A stretch of DNA of 37,086 bases from Candidatus Fiminaster equi (GCA_018064745.1 JAGHUR010000058.1:1-37086); one strand, 5' to 3'; positions 22,816-32,954 are shown, counted from the stretch's first letter. Notes: generated by a model from the sequence alone, not told the origin. Translations and numbers: made by a program.

Positions 22816-23682
22816 TTAACCTTTGACTGCGCCACCAGTGACGCCTTCGACATAATACTTTTGTAAGAATAAGAATAATACAATTACAGGAATTGCAACG
22901 ACGACACCACCAGCACAGAAGTACTTATAATAGCTATCAATATTAGCTTGTGATAACCAAGTTGATAAACCGGTTGCAACGTTAAATCCCTCAGAGATGT
23001 TCTTTGCTAATGTTGCAGCAAAGATGTAATCGCCCCAAGGTCCCATAAATGATGTTAAGATGATGTAAATAACGATTGGTTTACATAAAGGCATAATAAC
23101 CTTATAGAAAACTTGGAATCTATTAGCACCATCGACCATTGCAGCTTCATCAAGTGATTTTGGCATTGTATCTAAGAAGCCTTTGGCTACATAGTAGCCC
23201 ATGCCTGATGAGGCAATAGAAACTAAGATTAAGCCTGGAACAGCATTTTCACCAGTCATACCAAGTGTCTTTAAGACTTCATATAAGACGATCATGGTAA
23301 GGAAGCCTGGGAACATGCCAAGAACAAGCATGACGTTCATCATTGCTTTACGAAGTCTGAAACGGAATCTTGATAAAGCGTAAGCCATCATGATTTGCAT
23401 AATTGTCTGACCAACGCAAACGCATAAGGCGATAATGAATGTGTTGAAATACCATTGTAAGAAGTCGCAATCACCACTAAACAAGAATATAAAGTTATCG
23501 AAACCCCATTTTTGAGGCCAGACATTTCCAGTTAGTGAAGTAGTTGCAACATCAAATGATTGAAGTACTAAAAATATGAATGGGATAATCCATATAATGG
23601 ATATGAGTGTAAGACCGATGTAGGAAGCAATATTTCCAGCACGTCTTCTTCCTGATAAGGAAGCTAATTTTTTAGTAGCCAT
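22816..23682 (-). CDS. Maltodextrin ABC permease, MalG type
   Basis: This 288-aa inner-membrane permease has six predicted helices. It carries the ATPase-contacting EAA loop DEAAMVDGANRFQVFYKVIM. The ATG at 23682 (MATKKL) is chosen because AGGAGG lies 12 bases upstream and it begins 1 base after the MalF-type stop. The longer in-frame extension to 23736 would overlap the MalF-type gene by 53 bases and lacks a ribosome site. It pairs with the MalF-type protein to form the channel for malto-oligosaccharides. Confidence 0.92.
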   Translation of the reverse strand: MATKKLASLSGRRRAGNIASYIGLTLISIIWIIPFIFLVLQSFDVATTSLTGNVWPQKWGFDNFIFLFSGDCDFLQWYFNTFIIALCVCVGQTIMQIMMAYALSRFRFRLRKAMMNVMLVLGMFPGFLTMIVLYEVLKTLGMTGENAVPGLILVSIASSGMGYYVAKGFLDTMPKSLDEAAMVDGANRFQVFYKVIMPLCKPIVIYIILTSFMGPWGDYIFAATLAKNISEGFNVATGLSTWLSQANIDSYYKYFCAGGVVVAIPVIVLFLFLQKYYVEGVTGGAVKG

Positions 23683-23683
23683 A

Positions 23684-25189
23684 TTATTGGAATTCCTCCT
23701 CGTTCTTTGTAGATGGGATGATGTTATAAACAACAACGGAGATCAAGGCAACAACCACGAAGACCATAATACCTATAACAGCGCCCAACGCATAGTTACT
23801 ATCCTTAATAGCTAAGTTAAATAACCATGTAATAAGTAAGTCTGTTTGACCAGCGTTATTTGCCATTGTCTGAGGATGTGGAGCACCACCAGTTAAAAGG
23901 TAAATAACGTTGAAGTTATTCATATTGCCCGTAAATGACGTTAATAAGTACGGGCCAGTAACGAAGAGCATATATGGAAGAGTGATCTTCGTATATTGTT
24001 GCCACTTAGTGGCACCATCAATATTTGCTGATTCGTAAAGGTCGGCTGGAATATTCATCAAAATACCTGTTGTAACAAGCATTAAGTATGGAATACCAAT
24101 CCAGATGTTAATGATAATAACTGTAATACGAGCAACCCATGGAGAAGCATCGTTATCCAAGAAGTGAATTGCTTCACCACCACATTTTACGATGACATCA
24201 TTAATAATTCCGTGGTAGTCAAACATCTTTGAGACATAAAGTAAGGAAATAAACTGTGGAATAGCAATGGACATAACAAGAACTGTTCTCCATACCTTTT
24301 TAAGTTTAATTCCTTTCTTATTAATAAGCATAGCAACCATCATACCTAAGAAGTAGTTTGTGAATGTTGCAAAGAATGCCCAAATAAGTGTCCAAAGTAA
24401 GACTTCTCCGAATGTTGCAGAGAAACTATTTGCTCCGGAATTCCATGAGAATATTTGAGAGAAGTTTGTAAATCCTTGCCAACCGAAAAGGGCGTTAGAA
24501 ACACCATTGTGGTTCGCGTCGTAGTTAGTAAATGCGACGAGAATCATAAAGAAGATTGGAAGGACAGTAAAGATGATAATACCTAATGTAGGTAATGTTA
24601 AAAGTGTCTTATGGAAGTTTTTATCAACAAGAGCTCTTAAATCATCTTTAGATGATGTGAGTTGTTTTTCTTCTTTAAGAATTTGTTCATTGATTCTATT
24701 TTGCTTGATATTTAAGTACCAAGTATAGATGAATGCAACAATAAAGAAGATTGTTAATACACCATAAAGAAGAATCTTGAATGAGTTATCACCATAGATG
24801 ATAGTACCATCATCAAGATGTTGAGGTTGAACTGTACCTAAGGTATTTAATTTGCCAACATAATAACCACCCATGGCAATCATATACCAAATGAATACAA
24901 CCTCCATTACTAGGAATAAAATACCTCTTAACACTTGTTTACGGGTGATATTACCAAAGCCCATAATAAGATAGGAAACTTTAGTTTTATAGTCACCTTC
25001 AATAAATGTCATGACAATATCTCTAAAGAAGATGTAAATACCAATACCGAGTTTTTTGACAGCATTGTAAATGCCGATGCCTAGTTTTTTGAAGAAACCT
25101 GGTATTGCACAAAAGAAGCATTTAAGTTTGTAAACAAATCTTTTGCCTTTAGATAGAGATAGAAGTTCTAAATCTGTATAAGTTTTCAT
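23684..25189 (-). CDS. Maltodextrin ABC permease, MalF type, with extended N-terminus
   Basis: This 501-aa polytopic permease has about eight helices. Two are N-terminal (about 85-108 and 138-160), followed by a cytoplasmic loop and the six-helix core with EAA motif YESANIDGATKWQQYTKITLP. Many Gram-positive MalF or MsmF proteins are shorter (about 290-430). The first 60 residues hold a tandem repeat, KKLGIGIY at 34-41 and again at 45-52, that looks like a membrane-lying amphipathic helix. AAAGGAG precedes the ATG. It lies 11 bases after the binding-protein gene. Confidence 0.9.
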   Translation of the reverse strand: MKTYTDLELLSLSKGKRFVYKLKCFFCAIPGFFKKLGIGIYNAVKKLGIGIYIFFRDIVMTFIEGDYKTKVSYLIMGFGNITRKQVLRGILFLVMEVVFIWYMIAMGGYYVGKLNTLGTVQPQHLDDGTIIYGDNSFKILLYGVLTIFFIVAFIYTWYLNIKQNRINEQILKEEKQLTSSKDDLRALVDKNFHKTLLTLPTLGIIIFTVLPIFFMILVAFTNYDANHNGVSNALFGWQGFTNFSQIFSWNSGANSFSATFGEVLLWTLIWAFFATFTNYFLGMMVAMLINKKGIKLKKVWRTVLVMSIAIPQFISLLYVSKMFDYHGIINDVIVKCGGEAIHFLDNDASPWVARITVIIINIWIGIPYLMLVTTGILMNIPADLYESANIDGATKWQQYTKITLPYMLFVTGPYLLTSFTGNMNNFNVIYLLTGGAPHPQTMANNAGQTDLLITWLFNLAIKDSNYALGAVIGIMVFVVVALISVVVYNIIPSTKNEEEFQ

Positions 25190-25200
25190 GTTTCTCCTTT

Positions 25201-26511
25201 CTAGTCACCGATCATAGTCTCAAGGTTTAGCTCATAGAGCTTAAGTGCAGCTCTTAACTCTGAATCAGTTGATGTAGCTTCGATGGAGCCAACCATTGAT
25301 GAGAGTGTACTAAACCAGCTAGATGGACATTGTCTTTGTGGTTTTGAGTATTCTTGTTGGTCTCTAAGTGCTTTTAAGCCTGGAGAAGACATAACTGTTG
25401 GATTTTGAAGGTCTGCAATGTTTGATGGACCCCAGTTAACAGCGGCAAATCTCTCTAATTGACAAACTTGATTTGATAAGTATCTAGCAATACGTTTACA
25501 AACAGATACTTTCTTTGGATCAGTTTGTGGCTTAACACCGATTAATTTATAACCAGAGAATGAAGAAATGTGATATCTTTGACCATCCACTGTGAAGTAT
25601 GGCATTGGAGCACAACCGAGGTTAGCGCCAAGTAACTTCTCTGCAACAGGGTAGTTCCAGCTACCAGTAACACAGGCAGCAAGACCATTACCGAATTTGC
25701 CAGGAAGGTCATCATTACCGAATACAGAGGCATGTTTACGGATTTCTCTAATACCTTTAGCAGCAATAAAGCCTTTTTCAGTATTATAAGTATCGACGTA
25801 GCCCGAGAATTTGTTAGAAGCATCAATTTCCCATATGGACTCACAATCGAGGCCTTTTGACATAAAGTAAGAGGCTGAATAGAATCCGTTTGCGAATACA
25901 GGATAATTGAAGATTTTATTCTTTTGTTCACATATTGAGACGATGTCTTCAATATTTTGAACTTTATCATCAGGAATAATGGACTTGTCATACATTAAGT
26001 AATAACCGTTATCTGATGTAAATGGGAAAGCGTAGAGTTTTTTGTTGATGGTTGCGGCATCAATACCGACTTGTTCGGTTTCTCTTTTTACAGCAGCTTC
26101 CATTGCTCCAGAGATTGGTGCTAAAGCACCACCTTTTTGAAGTTTTGCTAATTGGTCTTGAGCAAAGACATAAATATCAGCACCATTTTGAACATCTTCA
26201 AGCATTGATGCAGCGGTCTTATCTTCACCAGAAGCATCAATTGAAAGGTTAATCTTATACTTTTGGTTACCGTTTTCATCTTTGGCTTGGTTAACAAAGT
26301 TACCAACTTGAGTCTTAGTTAAGTTAACAATACGTTCATCACACCAAATTCTGATATTGTAGGTTCCTGCGTCTTCGACGCCTGTATCTTCACCGATTCC
26401 ACCATTATCACCTGGATAAGATGGAACAACATAGTTAAAGATAAAGGAACATGAAGCAAGTGAACCAAGTGCTATAGCCAATGCAGAGGCAAGTAATAAT
26501 TTTCTTTTCAT
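25201..26511 (-). CDS. Maltodextrin-binding lipoprotein (MalE-type extracellular solute-binding protein)
   Basis: This 436-aa lipoprotein (lipobox SLASC, Cys21) is of the family 1 extracellular solute-binding type. The start at 26511 (MKRKLL) is preferred over an upstream in-frame ATG because GGGAGG precedes it and the signal peptide then begins correctly. The DIYVFAQDQLAKLQKGGAL and YAFPFTSDNGYYLMYDKS segments are typical of maltose/maltodextrin-binding proteins. It would bind malto-oligosaccharides released by the surface amylases and deliver them to the MalF/MalG-type permeases encoded directly downstream. Confidence 0.9.
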   Translation of the reverse strand: MKRKLLLASALAIALGSLASCSFIFNYVVPSYPGDNGGIGEDTGVEDAGTYNIRIWCDERIVNLTKTQVGNFVNQAKDENGNQKYKINLSIDASGEDKTAASMLEDVQNGADIYVFAQDQLAKLQKGGALAPISGAMEAAVKRETEQVGIDAATINKKLYAFPFTSDNGYYLMYDKSIIPDDKVQNIEDIVSICEQKNKIFNYPVFANGFYSASYFMSKGLDCESIWEIDASNKFSGYVDTYNTEKGFIAAKGIREIRKHASVFGNDDLPGKFGNGLAACVTGSWNYPVAEKLLGANLGCAPMPYFTVDGQRYHISSFSGYKLIGVKPQTDPKKVSVCKRIARYLSNQVCQLERFAAVNWGPSNIADLQNPTVMSSPGLKALRDQQEYSKPQRQCPSSWFSTLSSMVGSIEATSTDSELRAALKLYELNLETMIGD

Positions 26512-26528
26512 ATCGCTTATCCTCCCTC

Positions 26529-27029
26529 TTATAGACTTTCGTGGACCCAAATGCCGAATAATGTAACTGTTGACATTTGTTTATAGTCCTTTGTGAAATC
26601 CCAAAGGCCACTTTCATCAAGGCAACCGCCATTGAATGAGAAGCCAAGGAATGTATCATAATATGGATCAGGTGTGTATCCAAGTGCAGCGCCTAATGCG
26701 AGAACTTTTGCTTCATCAATTGCATTAGGATCTTCACTACCATCTACAGCAAGTTCATCAGGAGCTTTGCCAAGAGGTTTTAACATTGCGAATTCGAATG
26801 AAAGAATTGGTGAATCCTCATCTTTATCAAGGAATTCATTATATTTTGTGGTTGTCCAGAAAGAGAAATAGAAATTATAAGTAGTCTTATTGTCATCATC
26901 GTCATCTCCCTCTTTAACTGGAGGAGCAACCCAATTTCCACCCTTGCTTGGGTAGAAGTAATCGCCTGCGCTACAGCCTGCGAGCATAAATATTGAGGAG
27001 GCTAAGAGTAATAAATTTTTAATTTTCAT
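26529..27029 (-). CDS. Small lipoprotein with an InlB B-repeat-like C-terminus
   Basis: This 166-aa lipoprotein (lipobox MLAGC, Cys19) has an Asp-rich linker (DDDDD near 41-46). The C-terminal 50 residues (about 115-164, with a FxGFSxNGG turn, LWDF and VTLFGIW) fit the Listeria-Bacteroides/InlB B-repeat pattern (PF09479 type), found in surface proteins. AGGAGG precedes the ATG. It lies between pullulanase and the binding protein, so it is probably a surface accessory of starch uptake. Binding function is inferred. Confidence 0.7.
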   Translation of the reverse strand: MKIKNLLLLASSIFMLAGCSAGDYFYPSKGGNWVAPPVKEGDDDDDNKTTYNFYFSFWTTTKYNEFLDKDEDSPILSFEFAMLKPLGKAPDELAVDGSEDPNAIDEAKVLALGAALGYTPDPYYDTFLGFSFNGGCLDESGLWDFTKDYKQMSTVTLFGIWVHESL

Positions 27030-27043
27030 ATTGTTTTTCCTCC

Positions 27044-30000
27044 TTAATGAGCTTCATAGACTCTTATAGCGAGTCCTTTGTTATATCCGAAATCACCGAG
27101 ATACAACTCTTGTTTGGATTGATCATATGCAGTTGTACCTGAATGATGAAGTTCTGTCCAAGAAGAGAAATCAACCCAGCCTTGATAGCCGTATTCTCTA
27201 CCTGTAAGGTAAATGAAATATTTGTCATATTGAACACCAATACAGCTTTCATTTTCTCCACCATCTTTATCACTACCTTTCCAGGATCCTTTGACCTTGG
27301 AGGCAATTTCTTCTGCACTATATTTATGCATTGTTTGATGGATTTTAATTAAGTTAGCGAAAATTGCTGTCATATCGAGTGTTGACACTGTATCTGAATC
27401 GCCACCTTTTACTCTATCCATTGTGACAGAAATCTTATTTCCCCACTTGAATGTATTAACTTCAAGAGGTGAATTGTATGAGTTGTGTGATAAATGATGT
27501 CCATAAGCTAATTCATAAGAATCCTTAGGAATTTCATCGAAAATCTTCTTATCTTTAACAACATCAATATCCTTTGTTCTAAGAATTTCTTCGCCACCTT
27601 GCATGAATGCAATACCATTTGATGCAAAGATTGCACCATGGATTGCTAAAGAACCATGTTTAACATCAGCAGCATAAGCAGCTTGATTTCCACTATATGG
27701 ATTACCATCGCTACCTAAAGAAATATAAAGTTGATCTCTAATTGTCCAGTTATCGTGACAGGAGACGTAGTTAATTGTTTGTCTTGGGTTATTACAATTA
27801 ATATCTTCACCACCCCAACCGGAAGCAAAGCCTTGTATACCTTTTTCGATTACTAATCTTCTACTTTCGCCTTTTTCATTTGCGTCATGAACGCCTTGTG
27901 AAATGAAAGCGAAGAAACTTCCATCGATATTAGTTCCTTTAACATATTTTTGTTGAGCATCGCTCCATTCATATGCATAAAGATTGTTTTCACCTTTAAG
28001 TGCGTTACGCATACGATCGTTAAAGCCACCTAAGCTAACTTCGTTAGCTGCATCGTAAGCTTCATGGTAAACGTTTTCTGTTCCGGTGCCCATTGATTGC
28101 TTATTGTTTTCAAAGTCCCAGCCACCATTAAAGCCCATGGACCAACCTTCACCATATAAAACAATATCTGGATCGATTTCATACATAGCTTTTTTAATAG
28201 CCTTCATTGTTTCAACATCAATAAGTTCCATTAAGTCGAAACGGAAACCTTTAATTTTGTATTCTTTTGCCCACATTGAGACTGAATCAACAATGAACTT
28301 ACGAGCCATGGTTGCTTCACTTCTAAATTCGTTATGACAACCTGAACCATCATAAAGTTCACCTTTTTCATCATATCTAAAGTAGTAACGTGGCATTAAC
28401 TTGTTAAAGCAAGATGCTGTTGGAGATGAGACGTGGTTATAAACAACGTCCATGATAACTCTAATACCACTTTGAGCAAGTTTAAGAACCATGTTCTTGA
28501 ATTCTTTAACTCTAGTTAAACCATTGTGTGGGTCTGTTGAATAAACGCCTTCAACTACGTTGTAGTTGAGTGGGTTATAACCCCAGTTATATTCTGGTTT
28601 ATAAACTTCGTCGTTATCGTGGTCAAATACTGGAAGTAATTGAACAGCGTTAAGACCAAGTTCTTTTAAGTGATCAAAACCAGTTGATACAGTTACATTA
28701 CCATCTGTGTAGGTTGTACCTTCTTCAACGAAAGCGTTGTATGTACCTGGTTTTTCTGTTCCACCCCAAGAAGAATCGCCTGTAAAGTCTTGCATATGGA
28801 CTTCGTAGACTGTTAATTGTTGAGGAGTAGAAATATCATAACCTGTCACACCATCCCATTTTGTTGGAATTGCGTTCCAATTTTCTGGGTTTGCTTCTGT
28901 TTTATCATAGATATAACCACGAATGCCATTGGCTCCAGCGCTTGTTGCGTATGGGTCCATACATACGTTGGTACCAATCCATGTATCAACTTGATAATTA
29001 TAATATTTACCTTTTAAATCGCCTTTAATGGTGAGTTCCCAAAGTCCACCTGGTTGATAACAAAGATGGAAACCTCTGTATTTTTCATCACCACCATAAG
29101 GTGTTGTTGTGTCTGTATCATAAATTAAGACAGAAATGTTAGCTGCTACTGGTGACCAAACCTTGAAGTGGGTTTCGGTATTTTTATATGTTACACCTAA
29201 GTTTTTGTATCTTTCTGCACTTGTTGGATCATTCTTGTTATATGAGAAATAATCTTGGAATTCTTTAGTTTTGTATAACTCTTCCATTGATACATACACT
29301 GTTTTAAGCATATTTGCCTTGCCTGCTGTATCGTGTGATTCAATACAATAAACAAGGTTAATATGTGCATCGTATTTTAATTCGATGTTAAAGAGTGCTA
29401 AAGAAGATCTGCCACTTGCAACAATGTAGTTTCTCTTAATAGCGCTTCTTTGTTTTGCTTTGACTCTATAATAAGTTTCGTCAAATGCATATAAGTTCCA
29501 GTCAACAATACGTGAGTTATTTGTCATGACACATTTAATTGTTCTCCAATCAAGGAACTTACCAAGCTTAATTCCATCGACCTTAGTTTCCTCTTCGGTC
29601 TTGAATTGAGCAATACCACCACCGGCAGCTGGTGTACACCAAACTGTAACGGTACCTTCACCATCTGGTTCGAATTCGTCGAATCTAACTTCAACGTCTT
29701 CTGATTGTCCGCCCCAGTTTAAATCACTGCCTTGGTGTTTGAATTTAATAATGTACATGATAGATTGACTTCCAGCGTATCCTTTAAAAGGATCTTTTGT
29801 AAAATCAATTGTAATTGTCATTAAGTTTGCAGATGCAGTAACAATGTCTGGGTTATCAATTTCATTATATTCATAACCTTTGTTTGAACCACCCCAAACA
29901 TAGAATGCTCTACCTTTTTCGCCAGCACATTGTCCATCTTCGTTAACATAGTTAAGAATAACTTTATTAACGACTACAGCAGGTTCTGGGTCTTCTTCAT

Positions 30001-30172
30001 CAGCTGCAAATACTGGATGAGCATAATCAGCATAAAGTTCATTAGAGAAATTGTAGTCTTTTGTGAAATCTTTAGCTTTTTGAGCTGGTGATTTAGCAAA
30101 TAAACTTGCTGAAACAGAGGCTAAGACAGTTCCTGATAATGCTAGTAATATAAAACTTTTTCTTATCTTCAT
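27044..30172 (-). CDS. Secreted type I pullulanase (GH13)
   Basis: This 1042-aa protein has a cleavable signal peptide (about 1-27) and no lipobox, so it should be secreted. After an N-terminal beta region (possibly carbohydrate-binding) comes a CBM48-like domain (about 330-410, FKVWSPVAANISVLIYD). The GH13 barrel follows: YEVHMQDFTG, the pullulanase hallmark YNWGYNP (about 525), region I DVVYNHV (about 575), region II GFRFDLME with the nucleophile Asp (about 645), region III YGEGW with the acid/base Glu (about 674), and region IV SCHDNW (about 803). It would hydrolyse alpha-1,6 branches of amylopectin, pullulan or glycogen at the cell surface. AGGAGG lies before the ATG. It sits within the operon, 10 bases after the starch-binding lipoprotein gene. 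Confidence 0.93.
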   Translation of the reverse strand: MKIRKSFILLALSGTVLASVSASLFAKSPAQKAKDFTKDYNFSNELYADYAHPVFAADEEDPEPAVVVNKVILNYVNEDGQCAGEKGRAFYVWGGSNKGYEYNEIDNPDIVTASANLMTITIDFTKDPFKGYAGSQSIMYIIKFKHQGSDLNWGGQSEDVEVRFDEFEPDGEGTVTVWCTPAAGGGIAQFKTEEETKVDGIKLGKFLDWRTIKCVMTNNSRIVDWNLYAFDETYYRVKAKQRSAIKRNYIVASGRSSLALFNIELKYDAHINLVYCIESHDTAGKANMLKTVYVSMEELYKTKEFQDYFSYNKNDPTSAERYKNLGVTYKNTETHFKVWSPVAANISVLIYDTDTTTPYGGDEKYRGFHLCYQPGGLWELTIKGDLKGKYYNYQVDTWIGTNVCMDPYATSAGANGIRGYIYDKTEANPENWNAIPTKWDGVTGYDISTPQQLTVYEVHMQDFTGDSSWGGTEKPGTYNAFVEEGTTYTDGNVTVSTGFDHLKELGLNAVQLLPVFDHDNDEVYKPEYNWGYNPLNYNVVEGVYSTDPHNGLTRVKEFKNMVLKLAQSGIRVIMDVVYNHVSSPTASCFNKLMPRYYFRYDEKGELYDGSGCHNEFRSEATMARKFIVDSVSMWAKEYKIKGFRFDLMELIDVETMKAIKKAMYEIDPDIVLYGEGWSMGFNGGWDFENNKQSMGTGTENVYHEAYDAANEVSLGGFNDRMRNALKGENNLYAYEWSDAQQKYVKGTNIDGSFFAFISQGVHDANEKGESRRLVIEKGIQGFASGWGGEDINCNNPRQTINYVSCHDNWTIRDQLYISLGSDGNPYSGNQAAYAADVKHGSLAIHGAIFASNGIAFMQGGEEILRTKDIDVVKDKKIFDEIPKDSYELAYGHHLSHNSYNSPLEVNTFKWGNKISVTMDRVKGGDSDTVSTLDMTAIFANLIKIHQTMHKYSAEEIASKVKGSWKGSDKDGGENESCIGVQYDKYFIYLTGREYGYQGWVDFSSWTELHHSGTTAYDQSKQELYLGDFGYNKGLAIRVYEAH

Positions 30173-30182
30173 ATCTTTCCTC

Positions 30183-32954
30183 CTAATTCTTTACTCCCCA
30201 AGACCAATTCTCTGTCTTGGTTATTGATGGTGTATAGCTTCGATTTCCATCAATTTCTTCCCAACGATCACTACCGCTATCTGGGTGATATAAGAACTTG
30301 CATTCAAACTTTTGTCCTATCTTAAGCGTTAAAGTCTTTTTCCAAACATCACCAGTATTATATGTCATTCTTGTATCATCGTTAGCGCTCCAGCATCCTT
30401 CTTTATAATCACCAACAAAGTAGATGCAGCCATTATTGTATGTGTTATATGTAACAGTGAAAGTTACTTTACAATAATTAGGATCAAGTTCACCACATGA
30501 ACATTCATGTGTTTTTGAATCAAAACTATGAGCTGCTAATGGAAGCCAAGGAATTTCATCAATTTCTACACTTTGATCATCTTTGCTAAACAATTTAGAA
30601 CATCCATTTACATCACATTTGTAGTAGGCGTCATGACCTTGTTTAGTGCAAGTTGAAGCTTCAGCAGAGACTAACACCTTATGGTGTTCATGTGGAAGCG
30701 GATCTGTGTAAACGTGATTACAGATTTCACAAATCTTTCCAGATGTTTCGGTTGCTGTACCGCCTGAGTGTGCACCTGTAAGTCCACATACGTTACACAT
30801 GTGAACAACATTATCAACATATTCATATGTGTGAGTGTGTTGTGTATAGGTCATTTCACCAACAGGGATTTCTGGAGGTGTTGTTTCTCTCCATGCAGTG
30901 ATTGTAACTAAGTTCTTATCTGCATCAAACTTACAATCATCTGTCTTACCCCATGCAATAGACCAATCAGTGTCAAGGAATGCATGGATAGATGGATTCA
31001 TTCTAACAATTAAGAAGTCTGTGTATTCTGTTGGAACATTAGTGTAATAATAACCAGCCTTAGCTGTCTTAGTAAATCTAAAGTCTTCAGAACCACCATC
31101 TTTCCAAGCATGGATATAGAACCATGCACTATGAGTATCCCAAACTTCTGTATTTGCATTTAAATGAAGTTTTCTAGTTTCTCTAGTATCAACTTTTGTT
31201 TCAATTGTGATTGTCTTTGTGTAAGTTTCATTCTTAACTTGAACAGTTGTTGTGCCAACATCAATAAATGCAACGTGGAATCCGGCATAATTTTCAGTAA
31301 CTTCAGCATGTTCTGGTGAAGATGTAACTGTAACTGTGTAGTCAGTTGCACTACCTAAAACAACATCAGTTTCGTTACCTTCATAAACTGTGACGTTTTC
31401 TTTATTAACATTTAAGTAATCTTCAAATGTCTTGAATGAACCACCAAATGTTTCTCCGCCTGGAATATCATAGAGATTACCGCTTACTTCTTTAATGTAA
31501 AGATCTTCTGTCTTGTCCCAAACGCCTTTTTCCCAATCTAATGTTGGATATGCTGGGTTACAACGTACGAATATAACATTTTCAAATAAAGCTGAAGCAG
31601 TTAATGAATAATAACCAAGGTTACCAATGCTTTCGAATTTAATATCTTCATCAGCATCTCCGCCCCAGAAGTGAGCACAGAACCAAGCATTACCTTCGGT
31701 CCAGTTGCCTTGTGGGTAAAGATACCAAGTTTTCATTGGTAATTCGCCTAAACAATTAACTGTAAGAATATCTGTCTTTTCTTTATTAGTAACTTTGATT
31801 TGGCATGAACCTTCATGTAAGCCAGTAATGACTAAAACATTGTTTTCAGCATCATAATCAAATGAAACTGCGTCATCTGGGTTATTTAAGATTTCAAAGT
31901 TTGCATTTGTTAATTCACTCTTACAAGTAACTCCAACCCTGACGGTTTTTGGAGCATAAACATCAACACTGCTTTGAGCAAAGTGAGGTGCAATAAGTGG
32001 ATCTTCTCTAACTGAAATATGACATGTATTGAAAGAACCATCTGGTAAGGTGGCTGTAATTGTACATTCACCTTCATCAACGGCAACTACATGTCCTGAA
32101 GCATCAACTGTAGCAACATCTTCATTGGATGAAGTCCATGTAATTGTAGGTGCTGGACTTTCTTTACATGTTGCTTGAATGTCTAATGTATCTTCAGTAT
32201 ACAAAACTTTATCCATAGGATAAAGAAATATTTTAGCGTCCTCTGGTGGAACTGGATCTACGCCTTCTTGTTCAACAACTGCGTAGAAGATAGCGCCCTT
32301 TTCTGGGTTACCATTTGAAGTAACTGCAATTGTTACTCTACCAGTTTTATCTTTTGGAGTGATTACAAATGATTCACCAGAATGCAATTCAGTTTTATCG
32401 ACTGAAAGAATTTCATCAACTGGTGTTAAATCACTAGGGACTGAATTAGTAAGTGTTAATGTGACTGAATCATCAAAATCATTTTCACCATTAACGGTTA
32501 CTAAAATTGATTCACCTTCACCACTTACTTTATATTTTCCACTAGTTTTTGATAAGCCAACTGAATCAATATAAGGTTCAGTGTGTTCTCCTGGATTTAA
32601 AACAAATACTTGGACTGTTGCAACTTTAGTTGGATCTCCAACAGAAGTTACATCAACAGTTGTATTACCATGAGCAACACCTTTAACTGTAAATTCTCTT
32701 TTGCCTTTAGTCATTTCGACTGTTGCAATTGAGGTGTCTTTTGATGCAACTGTAACATCCTTATTGAATTGGCCTTGACCATTAACCGCATAACTAACTG
32801 GTTCTGGTGTACCGCCAAGTTCTACCTTAACAGTTGATGGGTTAACAGCAACAGATGTAACCTTTGGTTCATAAGGATCTTGAGGCATCTCTTGTGAACA
32901 GCTTCCTAAAAGGAAGAGTGAGGATAAAAAGAAAAGTAAAGAACGTTTTTTCAT
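30183..32954 (-). CDS. Large starch-binding surface lipoprotein (Ig-like, duplicated aromatic modules, CBM20)
   Basis: This 923-aa lipoprotein (lipobox LLGSC, Cys19) carries no catalytic motif. From the N-terminus it has bacterial Ig-like domains, the clearest being a Big2-type near 240-320. Two related aromatic-rich modules follow (about 405-490 and 595-690), sharing AWFxxHxWxxG, a GYY turn and a VRxNP segment, separated by another Ig-like domain. A Cys-rich region (about 705-815) carries CxxC pairs CNVC, CEIC and CSCG. The C-terminal CBM20-like domain (about 825-923) has the family ending WEEIDGNRSYT. It probably tethers starch to the cell near the amylases and importer. GTAGGAGG lies before the ATG, which overlaps the upstream stop by one base. 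Confidence 0.85.
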   Translation of the reverse strand: MKKRSLLFFLSSLFLLGSCSQEMPQDPYEPKVTSVAVNPSTVKVELGGTPEPVSYAVNGQGQFNKDVTVASKDTSIATVEMTKGKREFTVKGVAHGNTTVDVTSVGDPTKVATVQVFVLNPGEHTEPYIDSVGLSKTSGKYKVSGEGESILVTVNGENDFDDSVTLTLTNSVPSDLTPVDEILSVDKTELHSGESFVITPKDKTGRVTIAVTSNGNPEKGAIFYAVVEQEGVDPVPPEDAKIFLYPMDKVLYTEDTLDIQATCKESPAPTITWTSSNEDVATVDASGHVVAVDEGECTITATLPDGSFNTCHISVREDPLIAPHFAQSSVDVYAPKTVRVGVTCKSELTNANFEILNNPDDAVSFDYDAENNVLVITGLHEGSCQIKVTNKEKTDILTVNCLGELPMKTWYLYPQGNWTEGNAWFCAHFWGGDADEDIKFESIGNLGYYSLTASALFENVIFVRCNPAYPTLDWEKGVWDKTEDLYIKEVSGNLYDIPGGETFGGSFKTFEDYLNVNKENVTVYEGNETDVVLGSATDYTVTVTSSPEHAEVTENYAGFHVAFIDVGTTTVQVKNETYTKTITIETKVDTRETRKLHLNANTEVWDTHSAWFYIHAWKDGGSEDFRFTKTAKAGYYYTNVPTEYTDFLIVRMNPSIHAFLDTDWSIAWGKTDDCKFDADKNLVTITAWRETTPPEIPVGEMTYTQHTHTYEYVDNVVHMCNVCGLTGAHSGGTATETSGKICEICNHVYTDPLPHEHHKVLVSAEASTCTKQGHDAYYKCDVNGCSKLFSKDDQSVEIDEIPWLPLAAHSFDSKTHECSCGELDPNYCKVTFTVTYNTYNNGCIYFVGDYKEGCWSANDDTRMTYNTGDVWKKTLTLKIGQKFECKFLYHPDSGSDRWEEIDGNRSYTPSITKTENWSWGVKN

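Noticed and set aside
23683-23736. Longer MalG-type start at 23736
   Set aside because: It would overlap the MalF-type gene by 53 bases and has no ribosome site. ATG 23682 has AGGAGG at proper spacing and gives the normal family length.
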